The notes below the pieces were generated by a model. The model had not been told where the DNA came from, did no database searches, and worked only from the letters and a program-made list of their open reading frames with translations. A DNA stretch of 44,937 nt, taken from positions 1 to 44,937 of the forward strand of contig RFIA01000221.1 of NCBI GenBank assembly GCA_003695675.1, given 5' to 3'. The position numbers and the translations under genes were made by a program. Shown here piece by piece: positions 9,980 through 19,128 of this stretch. This DNA comes from Chloroflexota bacterium. Lineage in GTDB: Bacteria; Chloroflexota; Anaerolineae; Aggregatilineales; Phototrophicaceae. How positions within the stretch are numbered: position 1 is the stretch's first letter; each line of letters opens with the position of its first letter.

Positions 9980-10726
9980 ATGGCACAATTTACAGACCGT
10001 GTTGCCGTCGTCACTGGTGCGAGTCGGGGTATTGGGCGCGGTATCGCGCTTGAGCTTGCGAAACGTGGCGCAACGGTCGTCGTCAACTACCACAGCAGCC
10101 CCGACGCGGCTAACGAAATCGTTAAGTACATCGTGTCAATTGGCGGGGCGGCGATGGCAGTGCGGGCCGATGTCAGCCAAGAAGAAGATGCAACAGCACT
10201 CATCAAAACGGCTATCGATACCTACGGGAAAATCGACATTCTCGTCAACAATGCCGGTGTGACGCGCGACAACGTCATCATGATGATGAAGGCCGAAGAC
10301 TTTGACACCGTTATCAACACCAATCTGCGCAGCGCGTGGTTATGTTCAAAGGCCGCCATCCGCAGTATGATGCGCAAACGTTATGGGCGTATCATCAATA
10401 TTTCGAGTGTGAGCGGTATACTCGGCAACGGTGGCCAGAGCAATTACAGCGCGAGTAAAGCCGGTCTCATCGGGTTGACGAAAGCGCTGGCCCGCGAAGT
10501 CGCACCGCGCGGTGTCACCGTCAACGCTGTTGCGCCGGGCTTCGTCCTCACCGACTTGACGAAAGACTTACCCGAAGAAATGACGAACCAACTGAATGAA
10601 CATATCCCGCTCGGTCGCTGGGGTGAAATCGAAGATGTCGCTTATGCCGTCGCTTTTCTCGCCTCCGACCAGGCCGCCTACATCACGGGTCATACACTCG
10701 TCGTTGATGGCGGCATGGCGATGTAG
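9980..10726 (+). CDS. fabG: 3-oxoacyl-[ACP] reductase-like short-chain dehydrogenase
   Basis: A 248-residue SDR enzyme, started at the ATG at 9980 behind GGAGG (9968-9972). The NAD(P) site is TGASRGIGRG (12-21), followed by NNAG (90-93). The catalytic residues are Ser143, Tyr156 and Lys160 in ISSVSG and YSASK. The segment APRGVTVNAVAPGFVLTDLT and the C-terminal HTLVVDGGM are typical of FabG, which reduces beta-ketoacyl-ACP in fatty acid synthesis. The next gene is a crotonase-fold enzyme 14 bp on, so an acyl-CoA role (acetoacetyl-CoA reductase-like) is a fair alternative to a housekeeping fatty acid synthesis role. Confidence 0.88.
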   Translation: MAQFTDRVAVVTGASRGIGRGIALELAKRGATVVVNYHSSPDAANEIVKYIVSIGGAAMAVRADVSQEEDATALIKTAIDTYGKIDILVNNAGVTRDNVIMMMKAEDFDTVINTNLRSAWLCSKAAIRSMMRKRYGRIINISSVSGILGNGGQSNYSASKAGLIGLTKALAREVAPRGVTVNAVAPGFVLTDLTKDLPEEMTNQLNEHIPLGRWGEIEDVAYAVAFLASDQAAYITGHTLVVDGGMAM

Positions 10727-10740
10727 AAAGGAAAACATTG

Positions 10741-11538
10741 ATGACTTACGAAACGATTCTATACGAAGCACACAAACATGTCGCAACGATTACTCTCAAT
10801 CGGCCAGACAAATACAATGCGCTGACGGACGCGATGGGGCAAGAACTCATCAAAGCCTTCAAAACTGCCGGGCGTGATGACACCGTGCGTGCCGTGATTC
10901 TGACCGGCGCGGGCAAAGGCTTTTGTAGTGGGCAAGATTTGGTCGAATTTCAAGCACTCGGTGACGATTTTTCGGTCAGTGAGCATTTGCGCAACGGCTA
11001 TCACAAACTCATCATTACGATGCGCAAACTCGAAAAGCCGATTATCTGTGCAGTGAATGGCGTCGCCGCCGGTGCAGGCAGTGGGCTTTCACTCGCTTGT
11101 GATTTACGCATTGCGGGGGAAGGCGCAAGTTTTGTCTTCGGCGCATTCATCGGTATTGGTCTTGTGCCGGACAGTGGCACAACATACTTTCTGCCACGAC
11201 TCGTCGGTGAAGCACGAGCATTTGAATTGGCGATATTACGCGGTGGACAAGACCGCCTTAGTGCGCAGGATGCTTATCAATGGGGAATTGTCAATCGCCT
11301 CGTTGCAGACGATGTACTCACCAACGAAGCAACTGCCCTCGCGGCACAACTCGCGCACATGCCGACGAAAGCAATCGGCCTGACGAAGCGTGTGCTCAAC
11401 AAATCGCTCGACAACACACTCGAGCAACAACTCGAATATGAAGCGCAATTGCAAGAAGTCGCCATCAAGAGCCATGACTTTCATGAGGGTGTGATGGCGT
11501 TTCTCGAAAAACGTGCGCCGCAATTCAAAGGCGAATGA
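10741..11538 (+). CDS. Enoyl-CoA hydratase/isomerase (crotonase family)
   Basis: A 265-residue cytosolic crotonase-fold enzyme; the ATG at 10741 is preferred over the TTG directly before it, with AAAGG just upstream. The oxyanion-hole regions are AGKGFCSGQDL (about 56-66) and AAGAGSGLSLACDLRIA (about 106-122). In the second active-site loop it has GIGLVPDSGTTYFLPRLVG, where the Asp after VP resembles PaaG-type isomerases rather than classical hydratases with two Glu. The substrate could therefore be a ring or short-chain enoyl-CoA. It is 14 bp after fabG and 18 bp before the HIT gene, so the three form one plus-strand operon. Confidence 0.85.
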   Translation: MTYETILYEAHKHVATITLNRPDKYNALTDAMGQELIKAFKTAGRDDTVRAVILTGAGKGFCSGQDLVEFQALGDDFSVSEHLRNGYHKLIITMRKLEKPIICAVNGVAAGAGSGLSLACDLRIAGEGASFVFGAFIGIGLVPDSGTTYFLPRLVGEARAFELAILRGGQDRLSAQDAYQWGIVNRLVADDVLTNEATALAAQLAHMPTKAIGLTKRVLNKSLDNTLEQQLEYEAQLQEVAIKSHDFHEGVMAFLEKRAPQFKGE

Positions 11539-11556
11539 GGCGAAAGGACTTGATTG

Positions 11557-11907
11557 ATGAGCAGCATTTTTTCTAAGATTATCGCCGGAGAAATCCCGTC
11601 CGATATTGTTTATCGAGATGACCGCGTGACCGCATTCAAAGACATCAATCCACAAACACCGGTACACATTTTGATCGTACCCAACAAAGAAATTCCAAGT
11701 GTCAACGATGTGACGCCAGAAGACGAACAAACACTCGGTCATCTATTCGTCGTCGCCAAGCAAATCGCAGAGGAACACGGCATTGCCGAAAAAGGCTATC
11801 GTCTCATCGTTAATTGTGGTGACGACGGCGGGCAAGAAGTCTACCACCTGCACATGCACTTACTCGGCGGGCGCAGAGTCGGGCCGATGGTCGTCAAACG
11901 CGATTGA
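11557..11907 (+). CDS. HIT-family nucleotide hydrolase (HinT-like)
   Basis: A 116-residue protein with the whole histidine-triad fold: [18 protein letters not shown] at the start and the catalytic HLHMHLLGG (His97, His99, His101). HinT proteins hydrolyse adenosine phosphoramidates and aminoacyl- or acyl-adenylates. The ATG at 11557 with AAAGGA (11543-11548) upstream is used; a TTG three bases earlier is less likely. It is last in the fabG-crotonase-HIT run and is followed by a hairpin. Confidence 0.92.
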   Translation: MSSIFSKIIAGEIPSDIVYRDDRVTAFKDINPQTPVHILIVPNKEIPSVNDVTPEDEQTLGHLFVVAKQIAEEHGIAEKGYRLIVNCGDDGGQEVYHLHMHLLGGRRVGPMVVKRD

Positions 11908-11916
11908 ATCGAAAAT

Positions 11917-11936
11917 GGGACTCGTGCTTGAGTCCC
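11917..11936. terminator. Hairpin after the HIT gene, weak terminator candidate
   Basis: GGGACTC (11917-11923), a 6-base loop and GAGTCCC (11930-11936) form a perfect 7-bp stem 9 bp after the HIT stop and 36 bp before the end of the convergent DsbA-like gene. There is no clear T tract, so termination would be inefficient or Rho-assisted. Confidence 0.45.
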
Positions 11937-11972
11937 GTCGCGTTTATCAATGCAGGTGCAGATTTATGCAAA

Positions 11973-12848
11973 TTATGGATTAGTCGCTGTCGATTCTTCA
12001 GCCGCTTCGTCAGGCGTTGCATCCGCATCATCGGTGACCGGCTCATTGACCGTTTCCGCATCCGCTGTGTCGTCAGCAGCTTCGTCAGGGGTTATGTCAT
12101 CAACCACATCCGACTCATCTGTCTGCACCTGTGCATCCGCATCAAGTTCAGCCTGTGCATCAATCAGTACGGTATTGATACTGCCGAGTGTCGGCGCAGC
12201 CGTGAGTCCATTGATGTAGACTGCCGGGGTACCGTTGTATTCGTTTTCATTGCGAGCATCTTCTCGTGCAAAAGCAAGCGTATCATCGATCAAATCGCTC
12301 TGTAAGCAATTCTCCCATTGAGCAACATCAATACCAAGTTGTTCGACACCGGCCTTGAGACGATTGCTGACATACGCTTGTGTCAAAAATTTTTCTTGCC
12401 AGTCAAACAACGCATCATGAAAACTCCAAAACGCCCCCTGTTGCCCAGCACACAATGCCGCCCGCGCCGCTTGCTCACCATCGCTGATGTTGCCCGTGCC
12501 AAATATCGGCTTGTAAATTAACGCGAATTCCCCATCGCGGACACGAGGCACAAGCGACTTAATCACTTCGTCATGGAAAACGGCGCAGCTTGGGCAGTCA
12601 AAACTCGAATATTCGACGATTTGAATCGGCGCTTCGGGGTCACCAAGAATCGGATACCCTTCTTCGGAGATACTCTGTGGAATGCCTTCATATCGTGCAA
12701 CAGCTTCATTAGGAATCGGCGCTTCTATCGGACGCAACGCGAGTACAACGAATACGGCCACAATACCGATAACCAGAATACCGCCAACAATATATGTCAC
12801 TCGGCGCTGACGACGTTGGCGTTCTCTATGACTTCTTCGACGAGACAT
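11973..12848 (-). CDS. Membrane-anchored DsbA-like thiol-disulfide protein
   Basis: A 291-residue protein: a strongly basic N-terminus (MSRRRSHRERQRRQRR), one membrane span (about 18-38), an extracytoplasmic thioredoxin fold, and an acidic low-complexity tail (about 235-291) with a repeated TPDEAA. The active site is CPSC (Cys85, Cys88) in EYSSFDCPSC, with the cis-Pro loop NGTPAVYING. This matches the DsbA_4/thioredoxin_4 group that oxidises or isomerises disulfides of exported proteins. Substrates are easy to imagine here, since many exported proteins in the window carry paired Cys residues, but that link is inference. It is convergent with the HIT gene. Confidence 0.88.
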   Translation of the reverse strand: MSRRRSHRERQRRQRRVTYIVGGILVIGIVAVFVVLALRPIEAPIPNEAVARYEGIPQSISEEGYPILGDPEAPIQIVEYSSFDCPSCAVFHDEVIKSLVPRVRDGEFALIYKPIFGTGNISDGEQAARAALCAGQQGAFWSFHDALFDWQEKFLTQAYVSNRLKAGVEQLGIDVAQWENCLQSDLIDDTLAFAREDARNENEYNGTPAVYINGLTAAPTLGSINTVLIDAQAELDADAQVQTDESDVVDDITPDEAADDTADAETVNEPVTDDADATPDEAAEESTATNP

Positions 12849-13394
12849 GGTTCACTATCATCCTCATGAATATAGACGAATAGAATAACTGCTCAACGTG
12901 TGTGTTTAAGAAAGAGAAACAAAAAGATTCAACACAAAGAGGCAAAATCGCGAAGTGTTTGGGAGAAAACTCGGCGTTCTTGGCGTCTTAGTGGTTCAAA
13001 ATCCTTTCATTTCAATTTCAATCGGTTCATACGTTTGTGGTTGAGCAGCTACAAATAGACATTACCAAACCGCAGCATTCTAACGCTGCCAATCGATTTC
13101 GCACAGGCATAATCTCACGATAATTTTTGCTGTCGTAGCCACACATACTCGCCAAAGTCCGATGTCACATCATCAACGACGTACACTGAAGTGCATTGAA
13201 CGCATTGTGCAAATAAATCGTGTGTCCGTGAGGATAACACACTTTCTATTTTGACGCATTTGTATAAAAATCATTGATACATCTGCAAATGAATATCATT
13301 ATTAGCGGGTATGCAATGGCAGGTACAATACTTTGTATGATCGACTATCGTCATCATATGAACCGATTATCGCTAAACACAAGGGGTATGTGTT
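12849..13394. other. Gene-free gap upstream of aconitase
   Basis: 546 bp between divergent genes. It holds a degenerate repeat (listed separately at 12931-12997), a short inverted repeat GTGTGT/ACACAC (13220-13225, 13237-13242), and a TTGACG (13251-13256) that could be a -35 for aconitase although no good -10 is seen at proper distance. The short frame at 13162-13254 (30 codons) lacks a ribosome site and is not called. Confidence 0.5.
12931..12997. repeat. Degenerate CCAC-x-AAG type intergenic repeat, inverted pair
   Basis: On the minus strand, 12997-12971 reads as short units of the form CCAC-TAAG, CGCC-AAG, CGCC-GAG. The left part on the plus strand (12931-12955: CACAAAG, GGCAAAA, CGCGAAG) is an imperfect match to the same series, so the two halves form an inverted pair around a short spacer. 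Short-period elements of this type (CCACxAAG with 8-9 bp period) are, as I recall, scattered in intergenic DNA of many environmental bacteria; their origin is unknown. Confidence 0.4.
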
Positions 13395-16106
13395 ATGAGT
13401 CAAAAACTTGACAGCTTCGGTACACGCGGCACATTGGATACCGGCAGTGGCAAAGCGGTTATTTATCGATTGAATAAGCTGACAGAACAAGGTATCGGCA
13501 ATATTGAGCAACTGCCATTCAGCATCAAGATTCTCGTCGAAAATGCGTTGCGCAATCTCGATAATGTGGAAGTCAGCGAGCAAGCCGTCTATGACCTCGC
13601 CGGGTGGAGCGCAACTGATCCAAAAGCCGTTGAGATTCCGTTCAAACCATCGCGGGTCATTCTGCAAGACTTCACCGGTGTACCGGCAGTTGTTGACCTC
13701 GCCGCGTTGCGCAGTGCAATGGCGCGAGTCGGCGGTGACCCGAAGAAAATCAATCCGATTGTGCCAGTTGACCTCGTGATTGACCATTCGGTACAGGTTG
13801 ACTATTTCGCGTCAGCCGAAGCATTGCAAAAAAATGCCGAAATGGAATTCATTCGCAATCGTGAACGCTACGAATTTTTGCACTGGGGGCAGAAAGCCTT
13901 CGACAATTTCAAAGTTGTGCCCCCAGCGACTGGTATCGTGCATCAAGTCAATCTCGAATATCTCGCGAAGTGTGTGCAACTTTATGATGACGCGCAAGGT
14001 GGCAAAGTGGCTTTACCGGACACACTCGTTGGCACAGACAGCCACACGACGATGATTAACGGTCTTGGTGTGCTCGGTTGGGGCGTCGGGGGTATCGAAG
14101 CCGAAGCCGCAATGCTTGGCCAACCGATTTATATGCTGATGCCGCAAGTTGTCGGCTTCAAGCTAACAGGCAAGTTGCCCGAAGGCGCAACGGCTACCGA
14201 CCTTGTCCTCGTCGTTACACAGATGTTGCGCAAGAAGGGCGTCGTCGGCAAATTCGTTGAATTTTATGGCGCAGGTCTCAGCAATATGTCGCTGCCCGAC
14301 CGCGCAACCATCGCGAACATGGCACCCGAATATGGCGCAACGATGGGCTTCTTCCCGATTGATGATGAGACGCTCAGCTACCTGCGGCGCACCGGTCGTG
14401 ATGAGAGCCTAGTACAACTTGTCGAGCGCTACACGAAAGAGCAAGGTCTTTTCCGTACAGACGAAACGCCGGACCCGCTTTACAACGATACACTTGAACT
14501 CGACCTGAGCAGTGTCGAACCAAGCGTGGCAGGGCCCTTGCGCCCGCAAGATCGCATCCTCGTCAAAGATTTGCAAGCGACATTCCGCAAGGTGCTGACC
14601 GCCCCACTTGGCCCACAGGGCTTTGAACTAAAAGACGAACAACTCAGTAACAAAGCCACCGTCAAAGCCAATGGTCACAGCACAGACATCACACACGGTG
14701 CGGTCGTCATCGCAGCGATTACGAGTTGCACAAACACGAGCAATCCATCCGTGATGGTAGCCGCTGGGTTACTGGCCAAGAAAGCTGTCGAAAAAGGCTT
14801 GCAACGCAAGATGTACGTCAAGACGAGCCTCGCGCCGGGTTCAAAAGTCGTGACGGAATATCTCGACAAGGCTGGGCTAACGCCGTATCTCGAAAAACTC
14901 GGCTTCCACACCGTCGGTTATGGTTGCACGACTTGCATCGGCAACAGTGGCCCGCTACCCGAACCGGTCGTAAACGCCATTCATGAAGGCGACCTCGTAG
15001 CAGCTTCCGTACTCAGTGGCAATCGCAATTTCGCCGGTCGTATTGGCCCCGATGTAAGGGCGAACTTCCTCGCATCACCGCCGCTTGTCGTCGCCTACGC
15101 GCTTGCGGGCACTGTAGACATCGACATCTATAACGACCCAATTGGGCAAGACAGCGACGGCAACGATGTCTATCTGCGTGACTTGTGGCCAAGTCAGAAA
15201 GAAATCATGGACACTGTGCAAAACAGTCTTTCGGCAGAGATGTTCAAAGAACAATACGGCAATGTTTACGACGGCAACCCAATGTGGAATGAAATTCCCA
15301 GTACAGATGAAGATGTCTACGAATGGGATGAGGCCAGCACGTATATTCAAGAACCCCCTTTCTTCGTCGACCTTTCGCCCGAAGTTGAACCGGTCAAGCC
15401 GATTTTAGGTGCGCGTGTGATTGTCAAGGCCGGTGACTCAGTGACGACAGATCATATCTCACCGGCAGGCAATATCGCCGTGGACAGCCCGGCTGGAAGA
15501 TATCTTCTTGAACACGGTGTCAGCCAGCAATATTTCAACAGTTACGGCTCACGGCGCGGCAATGACCGGGTGATGACACGCGGCACATTCGCGAATGTCC
15601 GGTTGCGCAATCTACTCGTGCCCGGCAGCGAAGGTGGTGTCACCTATTATCTACCCACCGGTGAAGTGATGACCATCTATGACGCGGCGATGAAATACAA
15701 AGAAGACAATACACCGCTCATCGTCCTTGCTGGTAAAGATTATGGTATGGGTTCGAGCCGCGATTGGGCTGCTAAGGGAACATTGTTGCTCGGCATCAAA
15801 GCCGTCATCGCGGAGAGTTATGAGCGTATCCATCGCAGCAATCTTGTGATGATGGGTGTGCTGCCGTTGACATTTGCCGAAGGCGACTCGTGGGAATCAC
15901 TCGGCCTGACGGGACACGAACATTTCGATATTCCCATCAGCGACGATGTGCAGCCTCTCGACACCATCACTGTGACCGCGACGGCAGAAGACGGCAACGT
16001 CATCACATTCGATGCCATCGTGCGCCTCGACTCGCCGGTCGAAGTCACCTACTATCGCAATGGTGGCATCTTACATACGGTGCTGCGCAATCTACTGAAC
16101 GCATAA
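13395..16106 (+). CDS. acnA: Aconitate hydratase (AcnA/IRP1 type)
   Basis: A 903-residue enzyme that interconverts citrate and isocitrate in the TCA cycle. The three [4Fe-4S] ligands are Cys445 in TSCTNTS and Cys511/Cys514 in [12 protein letters not shown]; their spacing matches AcnA/IRP1. Other family blocks include [32 protein letters not shown], and in the swivel domain [15 protein letters not shown]. Length is that of the monomeric AcnA class, not AcnB. Start ATG 13395 follows a weak AAGGGG. It is transcribed alone, with a strong terminator 29 bp after the stop. AcnA proteins can moonlight as RNA-binding regulators when the cluster is lost; nothing here tests that. Confidence 0.97.
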   Translation: MSQKLDSFGTRGTLDTGSGKAVIYRLNKLTEQGIGNIEQLPFSIKILVENALRNLDNVEVSEQAVYDLAGWSATDPKAVEIPFKPSRVILQDFTGVPAVVDLAALRSAMARVGGDPKKINPIVPVDLVIDHSVQVDYFASAEALQKNAEMEFIRNRERYEFLHWGQKAFDNFKVVPPATGIVHQVNLEYLAKCVQLYDDAQGGKVALPDTLVGTDSHTTMINGLGVLGWGVGGIEAEAAMLGQPIYMLMPQVVGFKLTGKLPEGATATDLVLVVTQMLRKKGVVGKFVEFYGAGLSNMSLPDRATIANMAPEYGATMGFFPIDDETLSYLRRTGRDESLVQLVERYTKEQGLFRTDETPDPLYNDTLELDLSSVEPSVAGPLRPQDRILVKDLQATFRKVLTAPLGPQGFELKDEQLSNKATVKANGHSTDITHGAVVIAAITSCTNTSNPSVMVAAGLLAKKAVEKGLQRKMYVKTSLAPGSKVVTEYLDKAGLTPYLEKLGFHTVGYGCTTCIGNSGPLPEPVVNAIHEGDLVAASVLSGNRNFAGRIGPDVRANFLASPPLVVAYALAGTVDIDIYNDPIGQDSDGNDVYLRDLWPSQKEIMDTVQNSLSAEMFKEQYGNVYDGNPMWNEIPSTDEDVYEWDEASTYIQEPPFFVDLSPEVEPVKPILGARVIVKAGDSVTTDHISPAGNIAVDSPAGRYLLEHGVSQQYFNSYGSRRGNDRVMTRGTFANVRLRNLLVPGSEGGVTYYLPTGEVMTIYDAAMKYKEDNTPLIVLAGKDYGMGSSRDWAAKGTLLLGIKAVIAESYERIHRSNLVMMGVLPLTFAEGDSWESLGLTGHEHFDIPISDDVQPLDTITVTATAEDGNVITFDAIVRLDSPVEVTYYRNGGILHTVLRNLLNA

Positions 16107-16134
16107 TTCAAACTACAACATAAAGCACCATAAC

Positions 16135-16165
16135 AAGCCCAATTCCGAAACAGAATTGGGCTTTT
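16135..16165 (+). terminator. Intrinsic terminator of the aconitase gene
   Basis: An 11-bp perfect stem (AAGCCCAATTC at 16135-16145, GAATTGGGCTT at 16153-16163) with a 7-base loop runs into a T tract. The A-rich 5' side is short, so it works best on the plus strand. Confidence 0.85.
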
Positions 16166-16192
16166 CATCTTTTTTGCGCCATAATAGCTGTC

Positions 16193-17092
16193 ATGAGCGA
16201 ACGTAAACCCCACGTCACGATTTATACCGATGGCGGCTGTGCCCCTAATCCGGGAATCGGTGGTTACGGTGCGGTGTTGATATTTGATGACCGTCAAGAA
16301 GAATTAAGTGGTGGCAATCCCGAATCGACAAACAATCGTATGGAACTAACCGCAGCAATCGTCGCATTGAAAGCACTCGACCAACCGCATACGATTGACC
16401 TGTATACCGATAGCAGTTATCTCAAAAATGGCATCACACGATGGATTGATGATTGGATTCGTAGAAATTGGCGCAATGTCAAAAACGCCGACCTGTGGCA
16501 GCAACTCTACGTCGAGACAGAGAAGCACGACATCACATGGCATCGGGTACGCGGACATGCTGACAACCGGTGGAACGAACGAGCACATCAACTTGCAAGT
16601 GTTGAAATTCGGAAAGTTCGCAGCGATGCAGACACCGCAAACGCCCCCAACGAATTACCCGACACGCCGGTGAAAATCTATATTTGTGGACGCTACAATT
16701 ATAAAAAAGAAATTGGTGGGTGGGGAGCATTCATCATCGAAAATGGACGAGAACGAGAACTGAGTGGTGTGATTGAGCGCAAAACATCTAGCAATCAACT
16801 CTCACTCATCGCGGCGACAACTGCATTAAACACCATACAATCACCAGCAGAAATCACCGTATTCACTGATAATGAATACCTGCAAAAAGGCATATCGCAA
16901 TGGGTCAAAGGATGGATCAAAAACAACTGGCAGACTTCAACCCGCAAACCAGTTAAGAATCGTGAACTATGGGAAGAACTCATCGCTGCTTCAGAAAAGC
17001 ACACCGTTTACTGGGAATACGAGAGCCGTTCAGATAGCCCACATTTACAAGCAGCAAAATTAGCAGTCAAAGACATCAAATGGTATCAATAA
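16193..17092 (+). CDS. Tandem RNase H protein: HI-type domain plus decayed second copy
   Basis: A 299-residue protein with two RNase H-fold domains. Domain 1 (1-140) looks active: Asp13 in YTDGGCAPNPG, Glu51 in NRMELTAA and Asp73 in YTDSSYL. The fourth acidic ligand is replaced by His132 in NERAHQLA. Domain 2 (about 160-296) aligns along its whole length (FTDNEYLQKGISQW against YTDSSYLKNGITRW) but keeps only Asp226: the Asp13 place is Cys165, the Glu51 place Ser204 and the last Ala288. RNase HI removes RNA from RNA-DNA hybrids during replication and repair. The second copy probably serves substrate binding or stability. The usual family length is about 150 residues. It lies between the aconitase terminator and the aminotransferase. 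Confidence 0.9.
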   Translation: MSERKPHVTIYTDGGCAPNPGIGGYGAVLIFDDRQEELSGGNPESTNNRMELTAAIVALKALDQPHTIDLYTDSSYLKNGITRWIDDWIRRNWRNVKNADLWQQLYVETEKHDITWHRVRGHADNRWNERAHQLASVEIRKVRSDADTANAPNELPDTPVKIYICGRYNYKKEIGGWGAFIIENGRERELSGVIERKTSSNQLSLIAATTALNTIQSPAEITVFTDNEYLQKGISQWVKGWIKNNWQTSTRKPVKNRELWEELIAASEKHTVYWEYESRSDSPHLQAAKLAVKDIKWYQ

Positions 17093-17108
17093 TCTAGGAG
17101 TAATCATC

Positions 17109-18275
17109 ATGCCCACTATGTCGAAGCGTGTTTCAGGATTTGGCACAACAATTTTCACCGAAATCAACAATCTCGCCCGCGAACATAAAGCCATCAATCT
17201 TGGCCAAGGGATGCCGGACTTTGACGGCCCGTACAGCATTGTGGAGGCAGCGGTCGCAGCACTGCAAGGCGGCGAGTCGAATCAATACCCGCCCGGGCCC
17301 GGTATTCTTCCATTGCGGGAGGGCATCGCGACTCATGCGAGAGTCTTTTATAATCTCGATGTCAGTGTGGACACGGGTGTCGTCGTCACACCGGGCGCAA
17401 CTGAAGGCGTGTTCGCATCGGTGATGGGACTCGTTGACCCCGGTGATGAGGTCATCATCATCGAACCATATTTTGATAGCTATGTACCAAATGTTATCAT
17501 GGCGGGTGCCAAGCCAGTCTACGTCCCGTTGCATCCCCCCGAATGGCAATTCGATTTTGATGAACTCGGTGCAGCGTTCAACAAGAATACTCGAGCAATT
17601 TTGTTGAACACACCGCACAATCCAACCGGTCGTGTCTTCACACTTGAGGAATTGACATTCATCGCTGACCTGTGCAAAGCGTTTGATGTGACCGTGATTT
17701 CGGACGATGTGTATGAGCATCTCGTGTTTGAAGGGTATCGCCACATCCCAATGGCGACCTTGCCAGACATGTTTGAACGTACCGTGACAATCGGTAGCGC
17801 GGGCAAAACATTCGGCATGACGGGCTGGAAAATCGGTTGGGTGTATGGCCCGCCACATTTGATTCAAGGCGTTAAGCAAGCGCACCAATTCATCGCATTC
17901 GCGGCCAATCATCCGGCGCAACGTGCCGTCGCCTATGCGTTTACTTTGCCAAGTAGTTATTACGAAGAATATCAAGATTTGTACACGCGCAAACGCGACT
18001 TGATGATGGACGCACTCTCCGGCGCAGGACTCAAAGCGGCACAACCACAGGGCACATACTTCGTCATGGCCGACTTCTCCGATGTGCATGACGGGGATGA
18101 TGTCGAGTTCGCCAAATACCTGACTCAAGAGATTGGTGTCGCCTGTATCCCACCGACGTTTTTCTATAGTGAAGCACACAAGCACATCGTCAGTAAGCAA
18201 GTACGTTTCGCCTTTTGTAAATCCGACGAGACACTACAACAAGCTGGAGAAAAAATGGCGGAGTTGCGAGGATAG
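17109..18275 (+). CDS. PLP-dependent aminotransferase, class I/II
   Basis: A 388-residue fold-type I aminotransferase. The PLP lysine is Lys233 in SAGKTFGMTGWKIGW; other blocks are INLGQGMPDFDGP, TPGATEGVFA, NTPHNPTGRVF and VISDDVYEHLVF. The sequence style is that of the kynurenine/methionine (glutamine) aminotransferases, e.g. YbdL/KAT, but substrate cannot be set from sequence. The ATG at 17109 follows AGGAG (17095-17099) by 9 nt. The next gene starts 3 bp after its stop, so the two are co-translated. Confidence 0.9.
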   Translation: MPTMSKRVSGFGTTIFTEINNLAREHKAINLGQGMPDFDGPYSIVEAAVAALQGGESNQYPPGPGILPLREGIATHARVFYNLDVSVDTGVVVTPGATEGVFASVMGLVDPGDEVIIIEPYFDSYVPNVIMAGAKPVYVPLHPPEWQFDFDELGAAFNKNTRAILLNTPHNPTGRVFTLEELTFIADLCKAFDVTVISDDVYEHLVFEGYRHIPMATLPDMFERTVTIGSAGKTFGMTGWKIGWVYGPPHLIQGVKQAHQFIAFAANHPAQRAVAYAFTLPSSYYEEYQDLYTRKRDLMMDALSGAGLKAAQPQGTYFVMADFSDVHDGDDVEFAKYLTQEIGVACIPPTFFYSEAHKHIVSKQVRFAFCKSDETLQQAGEKMAELRG

Positions 18276-18278
18276 ATT

Positions 18279-18563
18279 ATGGCGGGCAAAACGAAAGAGG
18301 AGTTGTTAGAGCATTATTTGAATACCGATGATGCCGAATTCATTGGGCTACTCGTGCATGATGTGCGCGGGCCGTTGAGCGACATTATCTCGGCGACGAA
18401 GCTCATCAACAGCAGCCTTGATGATGGCGATATCGTCAAGGTCGATGATGTGCATACACTCGTCAAAATCATCCTCGCTTCGTCAGATAAGATGCGAATG
18501 ATACTCGACACTGCCATCGAATATGACCGACTGAAACGCGGTCAAAAAACAGACACAGAATAA
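18279..18563 (+). CDS. Stand-alone HisKA-like phosphoacceptor (DHp) domain
   Basis: A 94-residue protein. The block LLVHDVRGPLSDIISATKLI is an H-box: His27, then D-x-R-x-P-L as in histidine kinases (usual HE/DxRTPL), and the remaining sequence (DKMRMILDTAIEYDRL) fits the second helix of the four-helix dimerisation bundle. There is no ATP-binding domain, no sensor and no receiver, and the frame ends properly at TAA. It could be a phosphotransfer or decoy module. It begins 3 bp after the aminotransferase with GAGGA in that gene's end. No frameshifted kinase part is seen in the 134 bp that follow. Confidence 0.6.
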   Translation: MAGKTKEELLEHYLNTDDAEFIGLLVHDVRGPLSDIISATKLINSSLDDGDIVKVDDVHTLVKIILASSDKMRMILDTAIEYDRLKRGQKTDTE

Positions 18564-18697
18564 AGCTCATGTAATATTCTAAATATGCGACAATTAAATT
18601 AAGATTTAGTAAGTGATTGTCCGGTAGCTGAGCTTAATCGAGTACACTAAAATCAAAGATCGTAACGAATCAAGTCAATAGGTCAAAGGAACACTCA

Positions 18698-19120
18698 ATG
18701 AGTCAACCAACTTGTCAGATAATCCGTCCACAATCGACGTATGAAGGCAAACAAGGTTTCAGCTATTTTGAAGGCATTTCAGCCGAGAGTGTCGGCTCAC
18801 ATGGCATTTGTATGCACCTGTTGAATATCCCACCGGGAGCACGCGCCAAAGCCCACCTCCATGAAAATCATGAGACTGCTATCTACACATTAAAGGGCGA
18901 AACACATCTGTGGTACGGCGAGAACTTGAGTGAACATTTCGTCGCACGGGCCGGTGAATTCGTCTACATCCCAGCCGGTGTTCCACACCTCCCGATGAAT
19001 CTTAGCGACGAAGAGGCTGTCGTCGTCATCGCACGCACCGACCCCAACGAGCAGGAAAGTGTCGTCTTGTTACCCGAATTGGAAAAATTTGTGCCGGTTG
19101 AAGACAACACCACAATATAA
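18698..19120 (+). CDS. Small cupin-domain protein
   Basis: A 140-residue single-domain cupin. Motif 1 is in AHLHENHETAIYTLKGE (His-x-His, then Glu) and motif 2 in YIPAGVPHLP, giving the usual three-His/one-Glu metal site. Such proteins may be isomerases, dioxygenases, or sugar- or amino-acid-binding proteins; the substrate is not evident. Start ATG 18698 has AAGGA 8 nt upstream. It stands alone with gaps of 134 and 218 bp on either side. Confidence 0.85.
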   Translation: MSQPTCQIIRPQSTYEGKQGFSYFEGISAESVGSHGICMHLLNIPPGARAKAHLHENHETAIYTLKGETHLWYGENLSEHFVARAGEFVYIPAGVPHLPMNLSDEEAVVVIARTDPNEQESVVLLPELEKFVPVEDNTTI

Positions 19121-19128
19121 TCCGTACT

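Noticed and set aside
11904-12305. Plus-strand frames across the DsbA-like gene tail
   Set aside because: Open because of the low-complexity acidic tail on the other strand.
12931-12997. CRISPR-like short repeats
   Set aside because: Units are only 7-9 bp, degenerate and without spacers.
13162-13254. 30-codon frame (MSHHQRRTLK...) in the aconitase gap
   Set aside because: No ribosome site and no sign of selection on codons; such short frames are expected by chance in 546 bp.
17133-18200. 355-residue antisense frame across the aminotransferase gene
   Set aside because: Lies fully opposite a well-supported enzyme gene with intact motifs; the composition (many His, Cys, Arg) is that of a shadow frame.
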